Shown: in pieces, positions 1 through 9,509 of the stretch
How the letters are laid out: each line of letters begins with the position of its first letter
Position numbering within the stretch: the stretch's first letter is position 1
Assembly: GCA_019243635.1 (NCBI GenBank)
Contig: JAFAUB010000076.1
Location: 1-64,000, forward strand
From: Pseudonocardiales bacterium
Lineage (GTDB): Bacteria; Actinomycetota; Actinomycetes; Mycobacteriales; Pseudonocardiaceae
Direction of reading: 5' to 3'
Length of the DNA stretch: 64,000 nt
Program-made: the position numbers and the translations under genes
Notes under the pieces: model-generated
Database searches by the model: none
Told to the model about the DNA's origin: nothing
The model's input: the letters and a program-made list of their open reading frames with translations, nothing else

Positions 1-115
1 AGTCTTCAGCTAACGCCCCTCGGGGTGGTTTGAAGCCTCCTCCTCGTAGGCGGCTCCGGAGGTCCAGACCTTCCTCCATCTCCTCGTACAGCACCGCGTT
101 CACCAAGCTCGCCAC
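1..115 (-). CDS. possible hypothetical protein, 3' part outside the window
   Basis: A frame without stops runs from a GTG at 115 off the left edge on the minus strand (38 codons visible, beginning V-A-S-L-V-N-A-V-L-Y). Codon third positions are only moderately GC-rich and the upstream purine stretch is weak. No family is recognised. It may be the start of a small protein or chance. Confidence 0.25.
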   Translation of the reverse strand, partial: MASLVNAVLYEEMEEGLDLRSRLRGGGFKPPRGALAED

Positions 116-387
116 AGCTCACTTTCCGCGTTCATGTTCACAAACCGAATAACATAATTGTCACGTACACCGGCCAGGCGGGACATCCACAGACCGGATC
201 CCTTCGCGCTAGTGGCCTCAAGCCGGCCGTCGGTGCCGCGCTGCTCATCCCCTCGCCCCTATCGCTGTTCCCCACTCTTCCAACGAGACCAACGCTCTGA
301 CGAGCGTCAACAACCGTCGGGCTCCTCTTCATGATCGCGGCGAGACGTCGACCCGTCCCCCAGTTCGAGAGCCGACGGTCGGTTTAC
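116..387. other. intergenic region with an AT-rich patch
   Basis: No convincing gene is seen. Positions about 138-165 are clearly AT-rich for this genome and would suit a promoter firing leftward toward the partial frame at the edge, but no -35/-10 pair can be fixed by eye. The 3' end of the first XRE gene abuts this region. Confidence 0.35.
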
Positions 388-1704
388 TCAGGTAGCTCGG
401 CGCGAGCTCTCATCGCCGAGACCGAAGCGGCTGCACAGGGAGTCCAGTTCCCACACCCGGCGCCGGGCCCGCTGGCTCAGGTCGGTCACCAGCTCGCGGG
501 CGACCGGGTTCATCCGGATGCGCTGCGGCGCCAACCGGTCCGCGGTGTCCAGATGCCGGATCGCGTCGGCGTCGCGGTCGGGGCCGTCCTGTACCAGGGC
601 GCGGGCCAGCTCCAGGTGCGTCTTTGAGGAGCGTTCAGAGCTGCCCAGTGCGTCCACGTCCAGCGGCGTCCGGGTGACCTCCGCGTAGGCCCGACCGCCC
701 TCACCCAGCTCGACGCCGGTTGCCAGCCGGTACAGCCGCACGTTGGTGGGGCCGAAGTGTCGCCGCATGCTGTGGCGCTCCCCTATCCGGTCCGCGATCG
801 TCCCGGCCTCGTCCAGGTGGGCGCGTGCCTCGTCGCCACGCCCCTGCCGGGCCAGGATCCATGCGCTCGATCCGTGCAGCATGCCGAGCCATTCTGCGGG
901 CAGGGTGTCCGCGCTGCTCAACCGCACCACGGGAGCCAGCTCGTCGATACCGGTGGACACCACCCGCCGGGCACGATCCTGTGCCCCGAGTGAGGACAGA
1001 GACAACGCCCAGAACCAGCGAGCGAACCCGATCAGCCACGGGTCGCCATGCCGCTGGGCCACCTCGTAGACGCGGCGGCCGGCGACGGCTGCCAGGTCGC
1101 GGTTGCCCGCGCTGACGTGCGCGACCGGGCCGGCCACCCCGCAGGCGGTGACCAGCGCCGTGACCGCCCGGTCCCGATCGGGCGAGCCAGCCGTCGAGGC
1201 ATACACCTGCAGCTCGGTGAGCAGCGTGCCGATGTCTCGGCCGGCCGCGGACAACCGGCTCTGGTCGCGGTGGTCGTTGGCGGACCGCGCCCACGCTACC
1301 AGCTCGTCCAGCGGCCGGGGTCGCACATCGGGCACATCGTCCGGGCCGTAGTTGTGCAACGCCGCCTGGATGCCGGGCACGGCCGCCAGCGCGTCGGCGG
1401 TGTCCCGGTCGACCGGGGGATAGGACTGCCCGGTCAGGTCGGTCACCGAGCACCCGAGCCCGTTCGCGAGGTCCTCGACCAGCTTGCGCCGTAGGAACGG
1501 CCGCTCACCCCGCTCCAGCATCGACAGGTAGCTCTTGGTCATCCCGGACAGCCCCGCCGCCACCTCCAGGCTCAGCCCGCGCCGACGGCGGATCAGCCGG
1601 GCGCGCCGCCCGATCTCGATGGACTCCCGATCCACCCGCGTGGCCTTGCTCACCAGTGTCACCTCCCGTTCCCGTGTGGTGAGATCAGACCCGAAATCGA
1701 TCAC
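388..1704 (-). CDS. XRE-family helix-turn-helix regulator with a long helical C-terminal domain
   Basis: 438 residues. An N-terminal HTH_XRE domain (about residues 28-85) contains the recognisable stretch GLSLEVAAGLSGMTKSYLS followed by LERGER. The remaining ~350 residues are Ala/Arg/Leu-rich helices of the TPR-like type found in large actinobacterial XRE regulators, including a GPTNVRL motif shared with the two paralogues in this window. The GTG start directly follows the TAG stop of the upstream paralogue (TAGGTG), so translation is probably coupled. A later GTG near VSKATRV would give a protein without the first ~17 residues. Target genes and ligand are unknown. Confidence 0.8.
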   Translation of the reverse strand: MIDFGSDLTTREREVTLVSKATRVDRESIEIGRRARLIRRRRGLSLEVAAGLSGMTKSYLSMLERGERPFLRRKLVEDLANGLGCSVTDLTGQSYPPVDRDTADALAAVPGIQAALHNYGPDDVPDVRPRPLDELVAWARSANDHRDQSRLSAAGRDIGTLLTELQVYASTAGSPDRDRAVTALVTACGVAGPVAHVSAGNRDLAAVAGRRVYEVAQRHGDPWLIGFARWFWALSLSSLGAQDRARRVVSTGIDELAPVVRLSSADTLPAEWLGMLHGSSAWILARQGRGDEARAHLDEAGTIADRIGERHSMRRHFGPTNVRLYRLATGVELGEGGRAYAEVTRTPLDVDALGSSERSSKTHLELARALVQDGPDRDADAIRHLDTADRLAPQRIRMNPVARELVTDLSQRARRRVWELDSLCSRFGLGDESSRRAT

Positions 1705-2970
1705 CTAGTCGTTCACTCGATGTGAACGCTGCCCGGTGAGGCCGAAGCGGTTCATCAGGCTGTCCACCATCGCGACCTGCCGGCGGGCCCGCTGGGTCAG
1801 CTCCTCGGTCAGCTCCCGGGCGATCGGGTGGTTGCGCAGCCACACCGGGGCGGCCTGCTCGGCGAGCTTGAGGTGGCGGACCGCCTCGTCGTCACGGTCC
1901 CCACCGTACTGGGCCAGTGCCCTGGCCAGGTCGAAGTGGTAGCGGCCGGTACGGGCCAGGCTGTGCAGGCCCGCCACGTCGACCCGCTCGGGATGGGCCT
2001 GCTCGTAGGCCTGTGGACCCTCGCCGAGGTCGGCACCGACCGAGAGCGCCCACAACTCGACGGTCGTCGGCCCGAAATGCAGCATGGCCGTGTTGCGCTC
2101 GCCGGTGCGCCGCGCGAGCGCGCGGGCCCGGTCAAGACGCTCCCGTGCGTCACCGGCCCGGCGCGCTCGAGCCGCGAGCTTCGCGGCGAGGAGATGGTGC
2201 ATGCCCAGCATCTCGGCCGCGCCGGTGTCTGCGGCCGACGGGTCGGCCACCGGTTCGAGCTCCGCCAGCGCCCGCCTGTTCGCCGCGTCAGCCTGGGGCC
2301 GCGCGCCGACGCTGATCCATCTCCAGGCCCACCCGAAGCGGGCGAGCCCGAGGACGACCGGCTCCCCCAGACGGGTCGCGGCGTCGATCTCCCGACGACC
2401 GGCGGACAGCGCCAGGTCGTGGTACCCGATCATCCCCGCGATGGCGGCGGCGACATGACAGGTCCTCACCAGCGCGGCCAGCGCTGGGTTGCGGATGTCG
2501 GCGTTGCCGGCGGCGGCATGCACCTGCAGCTCGGTGAGCAGCGTCCCGAGCTCCCGCCCCGCACGGGCGTAGCGGTCCTGATCGAGATGCTCCTGGGCCC
2601 GCCTCGCCCACTGGTCGAGCTCAGCCATCGGGCGAGCAGGCAGCTCGGGCGGGTCGTCCAGCGCGGTGCAGTACAGGGCCTCGCGGATGCCGGGCAGCAC
2701 CGCCAGCGTGTCCGCGGTGGCCCGGTCGCACGGGAGATAGGGTTGCCCGGTCAGGTCGGTCACCGAGCACCCGACCGCGTTCGCGAGATCCTCGACCAAC
2801 CCGCGGCGGGTGAACCGGCGCTCACCGCTCTCCAGCGCCGACAGGTCGTCCTCGCTCACCCCCGAGAGCTCAGCCACCATCTCCGATGAAAACCCCCGAA
2901 GGCGGCGGATCACGCGGGCACGCCGCCCGACCTCGGTGGGTTCCTGACCCATCGGCACGGTTCCGGCCAC
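1705..2970 (-). CDS. XRE-family helix-turn-helix regulator, paralogue of the downstream gene
   Basis: 421 residues with an N-terminal HTH_XRE (about residues 15-75, ending [11 protein letters not shown]) and a long helical C-terminal region. It is clearly paralogous to the next gene: both contain [24 protein letters not shown] and a GPT-V-L motif in the same order. A GTG start at 2970 is chosen because a GAGGTGA ribosome-binding site lies about 8 nt upstream. It is divergent from glpX across a ~110-bp gap, so it could regulate itself and glpX, but there is no direct evidence. The tandem duplication suggests functional diversification. Confidence 0.8.
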   Translation of the reverse strand: MAGTVPMGQEPTEVGRRARVIRRLRGFSSEMVAELSGVSEDDLSALESGERRFTRRGLVEDLANAVGCSVTDLTGQPYLPCDRATADTLAVLPGIREALYCTALDDPPELPARPMAELDQWARRAQEHLDQDRYARAGRELGTLLTELQVHAAAGNADIRNPALAALVRTCHVAAAIAGMIGYHDLALSAGRREIDAATRLGEPVVLGLARFGWAWRWISVGARPQADAANRRALAELEPVADPSAADTGAAEMLGMHHLLAAKLAARARRAGDARERLDRARALARRTGERNTAMLHFGPTTVELWALSVGADLGEGPQAYEQAHPERVDVAGLHSLARTGRYHFDLARALAQYGGDRDDEAVRHLKLAEQAAPVWLRNHPIARELTEELTQRARRQVAMVDSLMNRFGLTGQRSHRVND

Positions 2971-3083
2971 CGGGCATCACCTCACCCACCACGGTACTTG
3001 CCCAGGAGCGAACAGGCCGCCAGCTGCACCTCGCGGCACTCTGGGAGAATGCCATGCTGCGCAGTCCGTCCCGGGAGGGCCCC
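2971..3083. promoter_or_regulatory. divergent promoter region between the XRE pair and glpX
   Basis: This gap of about 110 bp separates divergently transcribed genes and must hold promoters for both, unless glpX starts further upstream. No strong -10/-35 or palindromic operator is visible. A GGGAGGG ribosome-binding site at about 3073-3079 fixes the glpX start. Confidence 0.4.
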
Positions 3084-4118
3084 ATGAGTGCTGTGACGAG
3101 CTCACACCAGAAGGTCACGCGGGAGGAACCGGACCGCAACCTCGCCCTGGAACTGGTGCGGGTCACCGAGGCCGCCGCGATGGCCGCCGGCCGCTGGGTC
3201 GGCCGCGGCGACAAGAACGGCGGTGACCAGGCGGCCGTGGACGCCATGCGTAAGCTGGTCGGCTCGGTGTCGATGCGCGGCGTCGTGGTGATCGGCGAGG
3301 GCGAGAAGGACGAGGCGCCGATGCTGTTCAACGGCGAGGAGGTCGGCAACGGGCAGGGCCCGGAATGCGACGTCGCGGTCGACCCGATCGACGGCTCCAC
3401 GCTGATGAGCAAGGGCATGCCCAACGCGCTGGCCGTGCTCGCGGTCTCCGAGCGGGGCACGATGTTCGATCCCGCCGCGGTGTTCTACATGGAGAAGATC
3501 GCCACCGGACCGGAGGCGGCCGAGGTCATCGACCTGTCCGCGCCGGTGGCGGAGAACATCAAGCGGGTCGCCAGGGCCAAACGACTGGGCACCTCCGACA
3601 TCACCGTGTGCATCCTGGACCGGCCGCGACACGACGAGCTGGTGCGCCAGGTCCGCGAGGCCGGCGCCCGGATCACGTTCATCACCGACGGGGACGTCGC
3701 GGGCGCGATCGCCGCGGCCCGCCCGGACACCGGCGTGGACCTGCTGATCGGCATCGGCGGCACCCCGGAGGGGATCATCAGCGCGGCCGCGCTGCGCTGT
3801 ATGGGGGGCGCGATCCAGGGCCGGCTGTGGCCTCGGGATGACGCCGAGCGCCGGACGGCGCTGGACGCCGGGCACGACTTGGAGCGGATCCTCACCACCG
3901 AGGACCTGGTCCGCGGCGACAACGTGTTCTTCTGCGCGACCGGGATCACCGATGGGGAGCTGCTTCGTGGTGTGACCTACCACGCGGGCGGATGCCGCAC
4001 GAACTCCATCGTGATGCGCTCCAAGTCCGGCACCGTGCGGATGATCGACAGCGTGCACCGGCTGACCAAGCTGCGCCAGTACGCCACGGTGGACTTCGAC
4101 CAGCTTCCGCTCCCATGA
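3084..4118 (+). CDS. glpX: class II fructose-1,6-bisphosphatase
   Basis: 344 residues. The enzyme hydrolyses fructose 1,6-bisphosphate to fructose 6-phosphate in gluconeogenesis, in the cytosol. The metal-binding core DPIDGST is at residues 100-106, preceded by [10 protein letters not shown] at about 71-80, both hallmarks of the GlpX family. The ATG at 3084 is chosen for its GGGAGGG site. An upstream in-frame ATG at 3054 would add ten residues, and the frame stays open further upstream, but that part does not look like GlpX. The TGA stop overlaps the fumC start (ATGA), so the two genes form an operon. In mycobacteria glpX supplies the main gluconeogenic FBPase. Confidence 0.95.
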   Translation: MSAVTSSHQKVTREEPDRNLALELVRVTEAAAMAAGRWVGRGDKNGGDQAAVDAMRKLVGSVSMRGVVVIGEGEKDEAPMLFNGEEVGNGQGPECDVAVDPIDGSTLMSKGMPNALAVLAVSERGTMFDPAAVFYMEKIATGPEAAEVIDLSAPVAENIKRVARAKRLGTSDITVCILDRPRHDELVRQVREAGARITFITDGDVAGAIAAARPDTGVDLLIGIGGTPEGIISAAALRCMGGAIQGRLWPRDDAERRTALDAGHDLERILTTEDLVRGDNVFFCATGITDGELLRGVTYHAGGCRTNSIVMRSKSGTVRMIDSVHRLTKLRQYATVDFDQLPLP

Positions 4119-5614
4119 CGTGGGAGTACCGGATCGAGCGCGACACCATGGGCGAGGTGCAGGTGCCGGTGGATGCCCTGTACCGCGCGCAGACACAGCG
4201 CGCCGTGGACAACTTCCCGATCTCCGGACGCGGCCTGGAACGCTCTCAGATCCGCGCGCTGGGGCTGGTCAAGGCCGCCTGCGCGCGGGTGAACGCCCAG
4301 CTCGGGGTGCTCGACCCGACGCTCGCTGAGGCGATCGCGTCGGCCGCCGACGAGGTGGCGGCCGGTGCGCATGACACGCAGTTCCCCGTCGACGTGTTCC
4401 AGACCGGCTCGGGCACCAGCTCGAACATGAACGCCAACGAGGTGATCGCCACGCTGGCCGGCCGGGACGCCGGCCGGGACGTGCACCCCAACGACCACGT
4501 CAACGCGTCGCAGTCGTCCAACGACGTGTTCCCGACCACCATCCACCTCGCCGCCTCCGAGGCCCTCGCGCGCGACGTGATGCCCGCGCTGGCGCACCTG
4601 GCCTCCGTACTGACCCGGCGCTCGCGCGACTGGGCCGACGTGGTCAAGGCGGCCCGCACCCACCTGATGGACGCGGTGCCGATCACGCTCGGCCAGGAGG
4701 CCGGTGGGTGGGCAACGCAGGCGCGGCACGGCGTCGAACGGCTCGCGAGCTGCCTACCCCGGTTGGGCGAGCTGCCCATCGGGGGCACCGCGGTGGGCAC
4801 CGGGCTGAACGCCCCGGCGGGTTTCGGCGCCGCCGTCGTCGAGCAGCTGCGGACCGCTACCGGCCTGGACGTGCTCACCGAGGCCCGTGACCACATCGAG
4901 GCGCAGGCGTCCCGGGACAGCCTGGTGGAGTGCTCCGGAGCGTTGCGCACGGTCGCGGTCTCACTTTTCAAGATCGCCAATGACCTCCGGTGGCTGGGTT
5001 CCGGGCCCCGTACCGGCCTAGCTGAGCTGCGGCTACCCGATCTACAGCCGGGCTCGTCGATCATGCCGGGGAAGGTCAACCCGGTGATCTGCGAGGCGAC
5101 GATGATGGTCGCCGCGCAGGTGATCGGCAACGATGCCTGCGTCGCGTTCTCCGGCTCACAGGGCAACCTGGAGCTCAACGTGATGATGCCGGTGATGGCG
5201 CGCAACGTACTGGAGTCCGCCCGGCTGCTCGCCGCGGCCGCCCGGCTGCTCGCTGACAAGGTCGTCAGGGACGCTGAGGCCGACGTGCAGCGCTGCCACG
5301 AGTACGCTGAGTCCTCCTCCGCGATCGTCACCTCGCTCAACCCCTACCTCGGCTACGAGGAGGCGGCCTCGATCGCCAAGCAGGCGCTACTCCAGCGGCG
5401 CACCATCCGCGATGTGGTGCGCGAACGTGGTCATCTCGACAACGGCACCCTCACTCCTGGTCAGCTCGACAAGGCCCTCGACGTCCTGGGCATGGCCCTT
5501 TCCGCGGGCTCGGGGCCGAACCTCGGTAACGCGAGCCGCGCGTGGCGGCGAGGCTCACACCGTGATGACGGCGCCGCCGCGGCGCGGGTCGCCGGCACCG
5601 ACCATTCGGCCTGA
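4115..5614 (+). CDS. fumC: class II fumarate hydratase
   Basis: 499 residues. It interconverts fumarate and malate in the TCA cycle. Family signatures are GSGTSSNMN (residues 98-106), [12 protein letters not shown] (about 130-141) and the superfamily signature [11 protein letters not shown] near residue 315. Translation is coupled to glpX through ATGA. The normal domain ends around the DKALDVLGM stretch. About 40 further residues, low in similarity and Arg/Ala-rich, run to a TGA that lies 60 nt inside the convergent ggt gene. This suggests that the original stop was lost, or that the ggt side was rearranged. Confidence 0.95.
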   Translation: MTWEYRIERDTMGEVQVPVDALYRAQTQRAVDNFPISGRGLERSQIRALGLVKAACARVNAQLGVLDPTLAEAIASAADEVAAGAHDTQFPVDVFQTGSGTSSNMNANEVIATLAGRDAGRDVHPNDHVNASQSSNDVFPTTIHLAASEALARDVMPALAHLASVLTRRSRDWADVVKAARTHLMDAVPITLGQEAGGWATQARHGVERLASCLPRLGELPIGGTAVGTGLNAPAGFGAAVVEQLRTATGLDVLTEARDHIEAQASRDSLVECSGALRTVAVSLFKIANDLRWLGSGPRTGLAELRLPDLQPGSSIMPGKVNPVICEATMMVAAQVIGNDACVAFSGSQGNLELNVMMPVMARNVLESARLLAAAARLLADKVVRDAEADVQRCHEYAESSSAIVTSLNPYLGYEEAASIAKQALLQRRTIRDVVRERGHLDNGTLTPGQLDKALDVLGMALSAGSGPNLGNASRAWRRGSHRDDGAAAARVAGTDHSA

Positions 5615-7036
5615 GTCCGGGTCGCGCCGCACCGCCTGACAGCCGCCGAAGAAGACATGGGGTCCGGTGAAGCGCTCGATCACGACCCCTTCCCGGTTCG
5701 TGGGCTCGGCGCCGGGCTCGGCGTAGAGCACGCCATCCTCCCAGTGCAGCCGCGGGGCCTCGACCGCCTCGGCGAGTCCCATGCCGTGATCCACGACGTT
5801 GGAGATCACCTGGAGGATCGCCGAGCGGATGCGGTTGGAGCCCGCCGAGCCCAGGGCCAGCTCGACAGCGCCGCCCGCGCGCCGGGCGAGCGTCGGCGCC
5901 ATCATCGACGGCAGCCGACGGCCCGGTGGGTGCAGGTGGAAGCCCGAGGGGTTCAAGTCCGCCTCGCCCAGCATGTTGTTCAGGTGCAGCCCGGTCCCGG
6001 GGACGACGACGCCCGAGCAGGACCCGTTGCTGACCGTCGTCGTGCAGGTCCACCCGTCCTCATCGATCGCCGAGATGTGCGTCGTGTCGCCGCGACGGGC
6101 GCCGAGGAACTCCTCCTGGAAGCCGCGCAGGTGCAGGCCCGTCAGGTGCAGGCTCTCCATGAACGCTGCGGTGCGCGCGCGCTGAGCGTCGATCATCGCC
6201 GCGACGAGCCGCTCGCGGGTGGGCGGGGCCGGCTCGCGGTCCAGCTCGGCAAGGACCGCCGCGATCAGAATGCCGCCGGCCGAAGGCGGGGGGTTCGTCC
6301 GCACGCGCAGGCCGCGGTAGCCGACGTCGATCGGCTCACGTGCCACCGCCTCGTAGGCGGCGAGGTCGGCGGGTGAGAGCATGCCGTCGCGCTCACCGAC
6401 CCAGTCGCACACGGCCGTGGCGACCTCGCCGGTGTAGAAGGGCGCCGCACCCTCGGTGGCCAAGCGCTCCAGGCCCTCGGCCACCTCCGGCAGGCGCAGG
6501 ATCTCACCCTCGCGCGGCGGCACCTGGGCGAAGAGGGCGCGTGCCTCCGGGGAGCTCGCGATGACCGGCGACAGCAGCTCGAGGATGGAGGTCTGATGGG
6601 CGTTGAGCGCCACGCCTTCACGAGCCATGCGCACCGCGGGCGCCACCAGCTCGGCCAGGGGCAGCGACGCGAACCGCGCGTGCGCCGCGCAGATCCCCGC
6701 CGGGCAGCCGTAGGTGCCGACGGAGGCGGCGCCCACGTGGAAGACCTGGACCACGTCACCGAACAGGAGGGGGACCGGCACGAGCTCGGTGCGGCGCGGC
6801 GGGTCGCCGCCGCGGCCGGGCGCCTCGACGAAGAAGTCCAGCAGCACGTCGTCCCCACCGGGGGTTCCGACGAGCAGGTAGCCACCGGCGCCCAGGCCAG
6901 TGAGCAGCGGCTCGCACACGAAGGACGCACACATCGAGGCGAGGGCGGCGTCGACCGCGTTGCCACCCGCACGCAGCGCGCTCGCGCCCGCTTCGGCGGT
7001 CAGCCGATGCCCGGCGGCCACGACTCCCCGCGTCAT
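5555..7036 (-). CDS. ggt: gamma-glutamyltransferase family protein
   Basis: 493 residues. The family cleaves gamma-glutamyl bonds (glutathione-like or gamma-glutamyl peptides) and self-processes into two chains at a threonine. The N-terminus carries the family pattern [20 protein letters not shown] followed by VDAALA. The processing site is [13 protein letters not shown] near residue 318, where the second T is the expected nucleophile. The C-terminal [12 protein letters not shown] loop also fits. No signal peptide is visible, so it is probably cytosolic, unlike classical periplasmic GGT. Its 3' end overlaps fumC tail-to-tail. This neighbour is not part of the mycobacterial glpX-fum arrangement as I recall it, so transfer is possible. 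Confidence 0.9.
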   Translation of the reverse strand: MTRGVVAAGHRLTAEAGASALRAGGNAVDAALASMCASFVCEPLLTGLGAGGYLLVGTPGGDDVLLDFFVEAPGRGGDPPRRTELVPVPLLFGDVVQVFHVGAASVGTYGCPAGICAAHARFASLPLAELVAPAVRMAREGVALNAHQTSILELLSPVIASSPEARALFAQVPPREGEILRLPEVAEGLERLATEGAAPFYTGEVATAVCDWVGERDGMLSPADLAAYEAVAREPIDVGYRGLRVRTNPPPSAGGILIAAVLAELDREPAPPTRERLVAAMIDAQRARTAAFMESLHLTGLHLRGFQEEFLGARRGDTTHISAIDEDGWTCTTTVSNGSCSGVVVPGTGLHLNNMLGEADLNPSGFHLHPPGRRLPSMMAPTLARRAGGAVELALGSAGSNRIRSAILQVISNVVDHGMGLAEAVEAPRLHWEDGVLYAEPGAEPTNREGVVIERFTGPHVFFGGCQAVRRDPDSGRMVGAGDPRRGGAVITV

Positions 7037-7111
7037 CGCGGCAGTGTCACCCCGTGGGCCCGCAGGTGAACCGCCGGGGCCGCCTCAACCGCGGGGATGG
7101 GCTCAGCGACC

Positions 7112-8029
7112 TCACCAGTCCCCGGAGCCCTGCTGACCACCATCGCCGACGTCGCCGAAGTCACCGTCCTGGCCGACGACCCAGTCACCCTGGTCGCCCC
7201 CGTCGTACGGGCCGCCGCGATCGCGGTCGTCCATCATCTCGTCTCGGCGGAACTGCTGCTCCTCACCGTGCATCTTGCCCAGCTCGTAGCCGAGCAACCC
7301 GCCACCCACCGCACCAATGGCACCGGCGGTCTCCGCACCCATCCCGGGGCGGTAGCCGGGACCTCCATACGGAGGCTCCCCATAAGAAGGGCCGTAGTCC
7401 GGGTACGGGCCCAGGGGTGGCGAGCCCGCGACCGGCGATGGTCCCGGTCCGAAGCGGGACCGACGGCGCCGGACAGCCATGATCACCACGGCTGCGGTCA
7501 CACCGACTATCAGCACGATGACCAGCAGCAAGCTCGGGCCGATACCCGCGTGCTGGGCTGGGACGCGCCGCGCCGGCGCGCCGCCTCGATGCGCTACGGC
7601 GAACCCGTTGCGCAGGCTGTCCAGCGCGGCGGTGACCGCCTTGGTGTAGTCGTGGCTGCTCTGGATGGCGCTGAGGAACGCACCATCCGCGCTGGATGCC
7701 GCAGCCGGCGCGGCGCGCTGCGACAGGCCGGCGTGCGAGCCGAGCTGGATCGACTCGTGATGAGACCGCGTATTGATCCCGATCACAACCGGGAAGGTCG
7801 CGCTGACCTTGTCCCTGACGTCGGTGTCGAAGACCGACTTGCTCTCGGCATCCTGGGTGGTGGCCCAGATGTAGACGCCGACGGGCAGCGTGGCCGCGTC
7901 ATTCTGCACCACGGTCGCGTTCAACACCTGGGCGTCGTCCTGAATCTGCACCGTGCCCGCCCACGCCGGTGCCGCCATCACCAGTACCGCGACCAACGCC
8001 GCGATCGGTGCTACGAGACGAAGCTGCAT
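7112..8029 (-). CDS. secreted/membrane protein with a possible TPM-like domain
   Basis: 305 residues. An N-terminal signal peptide (about 1-27, LVAPIAALVAVLVMAAPAWA) is followed by an extracellular domain of ~120 residues containing VGVYIWATTQD and FPVVIGINT. This resembles TPM-type domains only weakly. A transmembrane helix at about residues 180-205 is followed by an RRRR stop-transfer and a Pro/Gly/Tyr-rich cytoplasmic tail with a glycine-zipper stretch (AGAIGAVGGGLLGYELG). The tail ends Asp/Gly-rich. The ATG at 8029 begins one base after the upstream stop, so this is a two-gene unit with the Pro-rich protein. Function is not known. Confidence 0.75.
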   Translation of the reverse strand: MQLRLVAPIAALVAVLVMAAPAWAGTVQIQDDAQVLNATVVQNDAATLPVGVYIWATTQDAESKSVFDTDVRDKVSATFPVVIGINTRSHHESIQLGSHAGLSQRAAPAAASSADGAFLSAIQSSHDYTKAVTAALDSLRNGFAVAHRGGAPARRVPAQHAGIGPSLLLVIVLIVGVTAAVVIMAVRRRRSRFGPGPSPVAGSPPLGPYPDYGPSYGEPPYGGPGYRPGMGAETAGAIGAVGGGLLGYELGKMHGEEQQFRRDEMMDDRDRGGPYDGGDQGDWVVGQDGDFGDVGDGGQQGSGDW

Positions 8030-8030
8030 A

Positions 8031-8867
8031 CTAGTGATGATGCCCGCCCGGGCGGTCGGCCACCTCACCGCGCTCCAGTGTCGTCCTGTCGGAGGCCGGG
8101 CTCGTGGAGCGGTACCCGACTTGCTGTGCTCGGGGTTCACGTGGCCGATCAGTCCTGGATGGTCGGCCCCCGTGATGGGGGATCCTGCGCATCCCGCCGT
8201 CGCAGTCACACGGCTCGGTGTCGGTCGTCCGCGATTCCGTACTCTCCGTGTGGGAGCCGGTGGTGACGGCCCAGTATCCAGCATCGTCGTCTTCGGTTGT
8301 CCCCGTGGACGGCGGCGATGACGGCGCTGGCACCACCGGTCCGTGATCCGGCGCGGGCGGCGCGACAGCCACAGCCGGCGGGGCACGATGAGCTGTCGGC
8401 GAGGGCTGCTGGTGTACGGGCACTGGAGGGGGTCCTGGGGAGTACGCCGTGGCCGGTGTCCACCGAGCAGACCCCACCGGTGCGTCGATGGGCGCAACGG
8501 TTGCTTGATGCTCGCCACTGATTGCGGGCGTTGCGGGAGCCGGTGACCGACCCGGGGTGAGTCCGGCAACTGGTGACTCGGTCGACGACGAGGTGGTGCT
8601 GGTGGTGGTGGTGAACATGGTTATCCCGACCATCGTGAGCACCAACACGGCACTTGCCACCAGAGCGAGCACGGCCCCCGACGTTCCGACCACCAGTCCG
8701 GCCACCCGACCAGTCCACCGCCGTGCGCCCGGGGCATCCCCTGACCGCGACGCCGGGGCGCCATCGTGGTTGAGCCCGTTGAGGGGCGTGGCCGGTTGGC
8801 CAGTGCGGGCAGCCGCAGGTGACCCTGAACCGGTGACCGGCTGGAAAAGATCCACGACTGCCCTCAT
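8031..8867 (-). CDS. Pro/Thr/Ser-rich single-pass membrane protein
   Basis: 278 residues from the ATG at 8867, which has a GAGAG purine stretch just upstream. A ~60-residue cytoplasmic N-terminus is followed by one transmembrane helix (LVVGTSGAVLALVASAVLVL). A long low-complexity Thr/Ser then Pro/Ala extracellular region follows, with a short Cys-Asp-Cys motif and a His-rich end. The composition is typical of cell-wall-spanning actinobacterial proteins but identifies no family. It is immediately upstream of the signal-peptide protein and likely co-transcribed. The alternative reading, that only its first half is genuine, cannot be excluded. Confidence 0.55.
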   Translation of the reverse strand: MRAVVDLFQPVTGSGSPAAARTGQPATPLNGLNHDGAPASRSGDAPGARRWTGRVAGLVVGTSGAVLALVASAVLVLTMVGITMFTTTTSTTSSSTESPVAGLTPGRSPAPATPAISGEHQATVAPIDAPVGSARWTPATAYSPGPPPVPVHQQPSPTAHRAPPAVAVAPPAPDHGPVVPAPSSPPSTGTTEDDDAGYWAVTTGSHTESTESRTTDTEPCDCDGGMRRIPHHGGRPSRTDRPREPRAQQVGYRSTSPASDRTTLERGEVADRPGGHHH

Positions 8868-9212
8868 CTCTCTGCAGGTTCCCCGGCCACACGCATCCAT
8901 CAGCTACTGTCCGTGCCCGGCCGACTACGTTGCTCACACACAGATCGCTCAGCCACTCCACGCCGTTACGGCCAGCGGGGACCGACATTCCAAGCAGAAG
9001 CGACGCAAACGGGGCTTCAAGGCCGGTGACGGCGAGGCGGGTCGAGTGCTGCGGTAACGGCGGTCGCGACGTCCTCACTTACACGTGATCCAGGGTCGGT
9101 TCACCGGCTCTGGCCTCTCCCGGCGTGCTCGCGCGGGGCGAGAGGAAATCTTCTTGTCTGGTCCATGGTCTGAGTTCCCGAAATCGTCAGGGATGGGGGC
9201 GACAATGGTGGC
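8868..9212. other. divergent intergenic region
   Basis: About 345 bases between the minus-strand membrane-protein pair and the plus-strand DUF222/XRE reading frame. Its GC is slightly lower than the flanks. It must contain the promoter of the membrane-protein pair. No RNA gene, clear operator or conserved frame is visible. Confidence 0.4.
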
Positions 9213-9215
9213 GTG

Positions 9216-9509
9216 ATGCAGACGCGGCTGGACCCGAGACCGGCGATGGCCGCCTGCCTCGCCCAGTGGCGTGAGGCGATCGTCGAATGCGACGACACGG
9301 GACTACAGGACCAGGTCCGGGAGACCGAGTCGGTCTCCCGGATGCTGCATTCGGTGATGCTGGAGACGGTCGCCGAGCTGGGCTCCCGCAACATCGCCGC
9401 CAGCGCCGGGTTCGGCAGCACGAAGCGGCTGCTCGCCGGGATGCTGCACCTGTCGGCCACCGAGGCCGGCACCCGCGTAGCCTGTCGTAGCGACCAGGGG
9501 AGGGTTGTC
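9216..9509 (+). pseudogene. DUF222 (13E12-repeat) N-terminal remnant, in frame with the following XRE gene
   Basis: About 98 residues resemble the N-terminal half of DUF222/13E12-type HNH-endonuclease proteins: a helical region with MLETVAELGSRNIAASAGFG then STKRLLAGMLHLSATEAGTR, which matches the usual pattern of a basic/Gly turn, STxxLL, and LSxxEAxxRV. The DUF222 domain stops abruptly at about residue 90, and there is no HNH nuclease domain. The frame continues without a stop into the XRE regulator, so a DUF222-XRE fusion protein from the ATG at 9216 is formally possible. I infer a remnant, because a good internal start serves the XRE part. Confidence 0.55.

Noticed and set aside
138..332. 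64-codon minus-strand frame near the left edge
   Set aside because: No ribosome-binding site, no family, and it covers the AT-rich patch likely to be regulatory.
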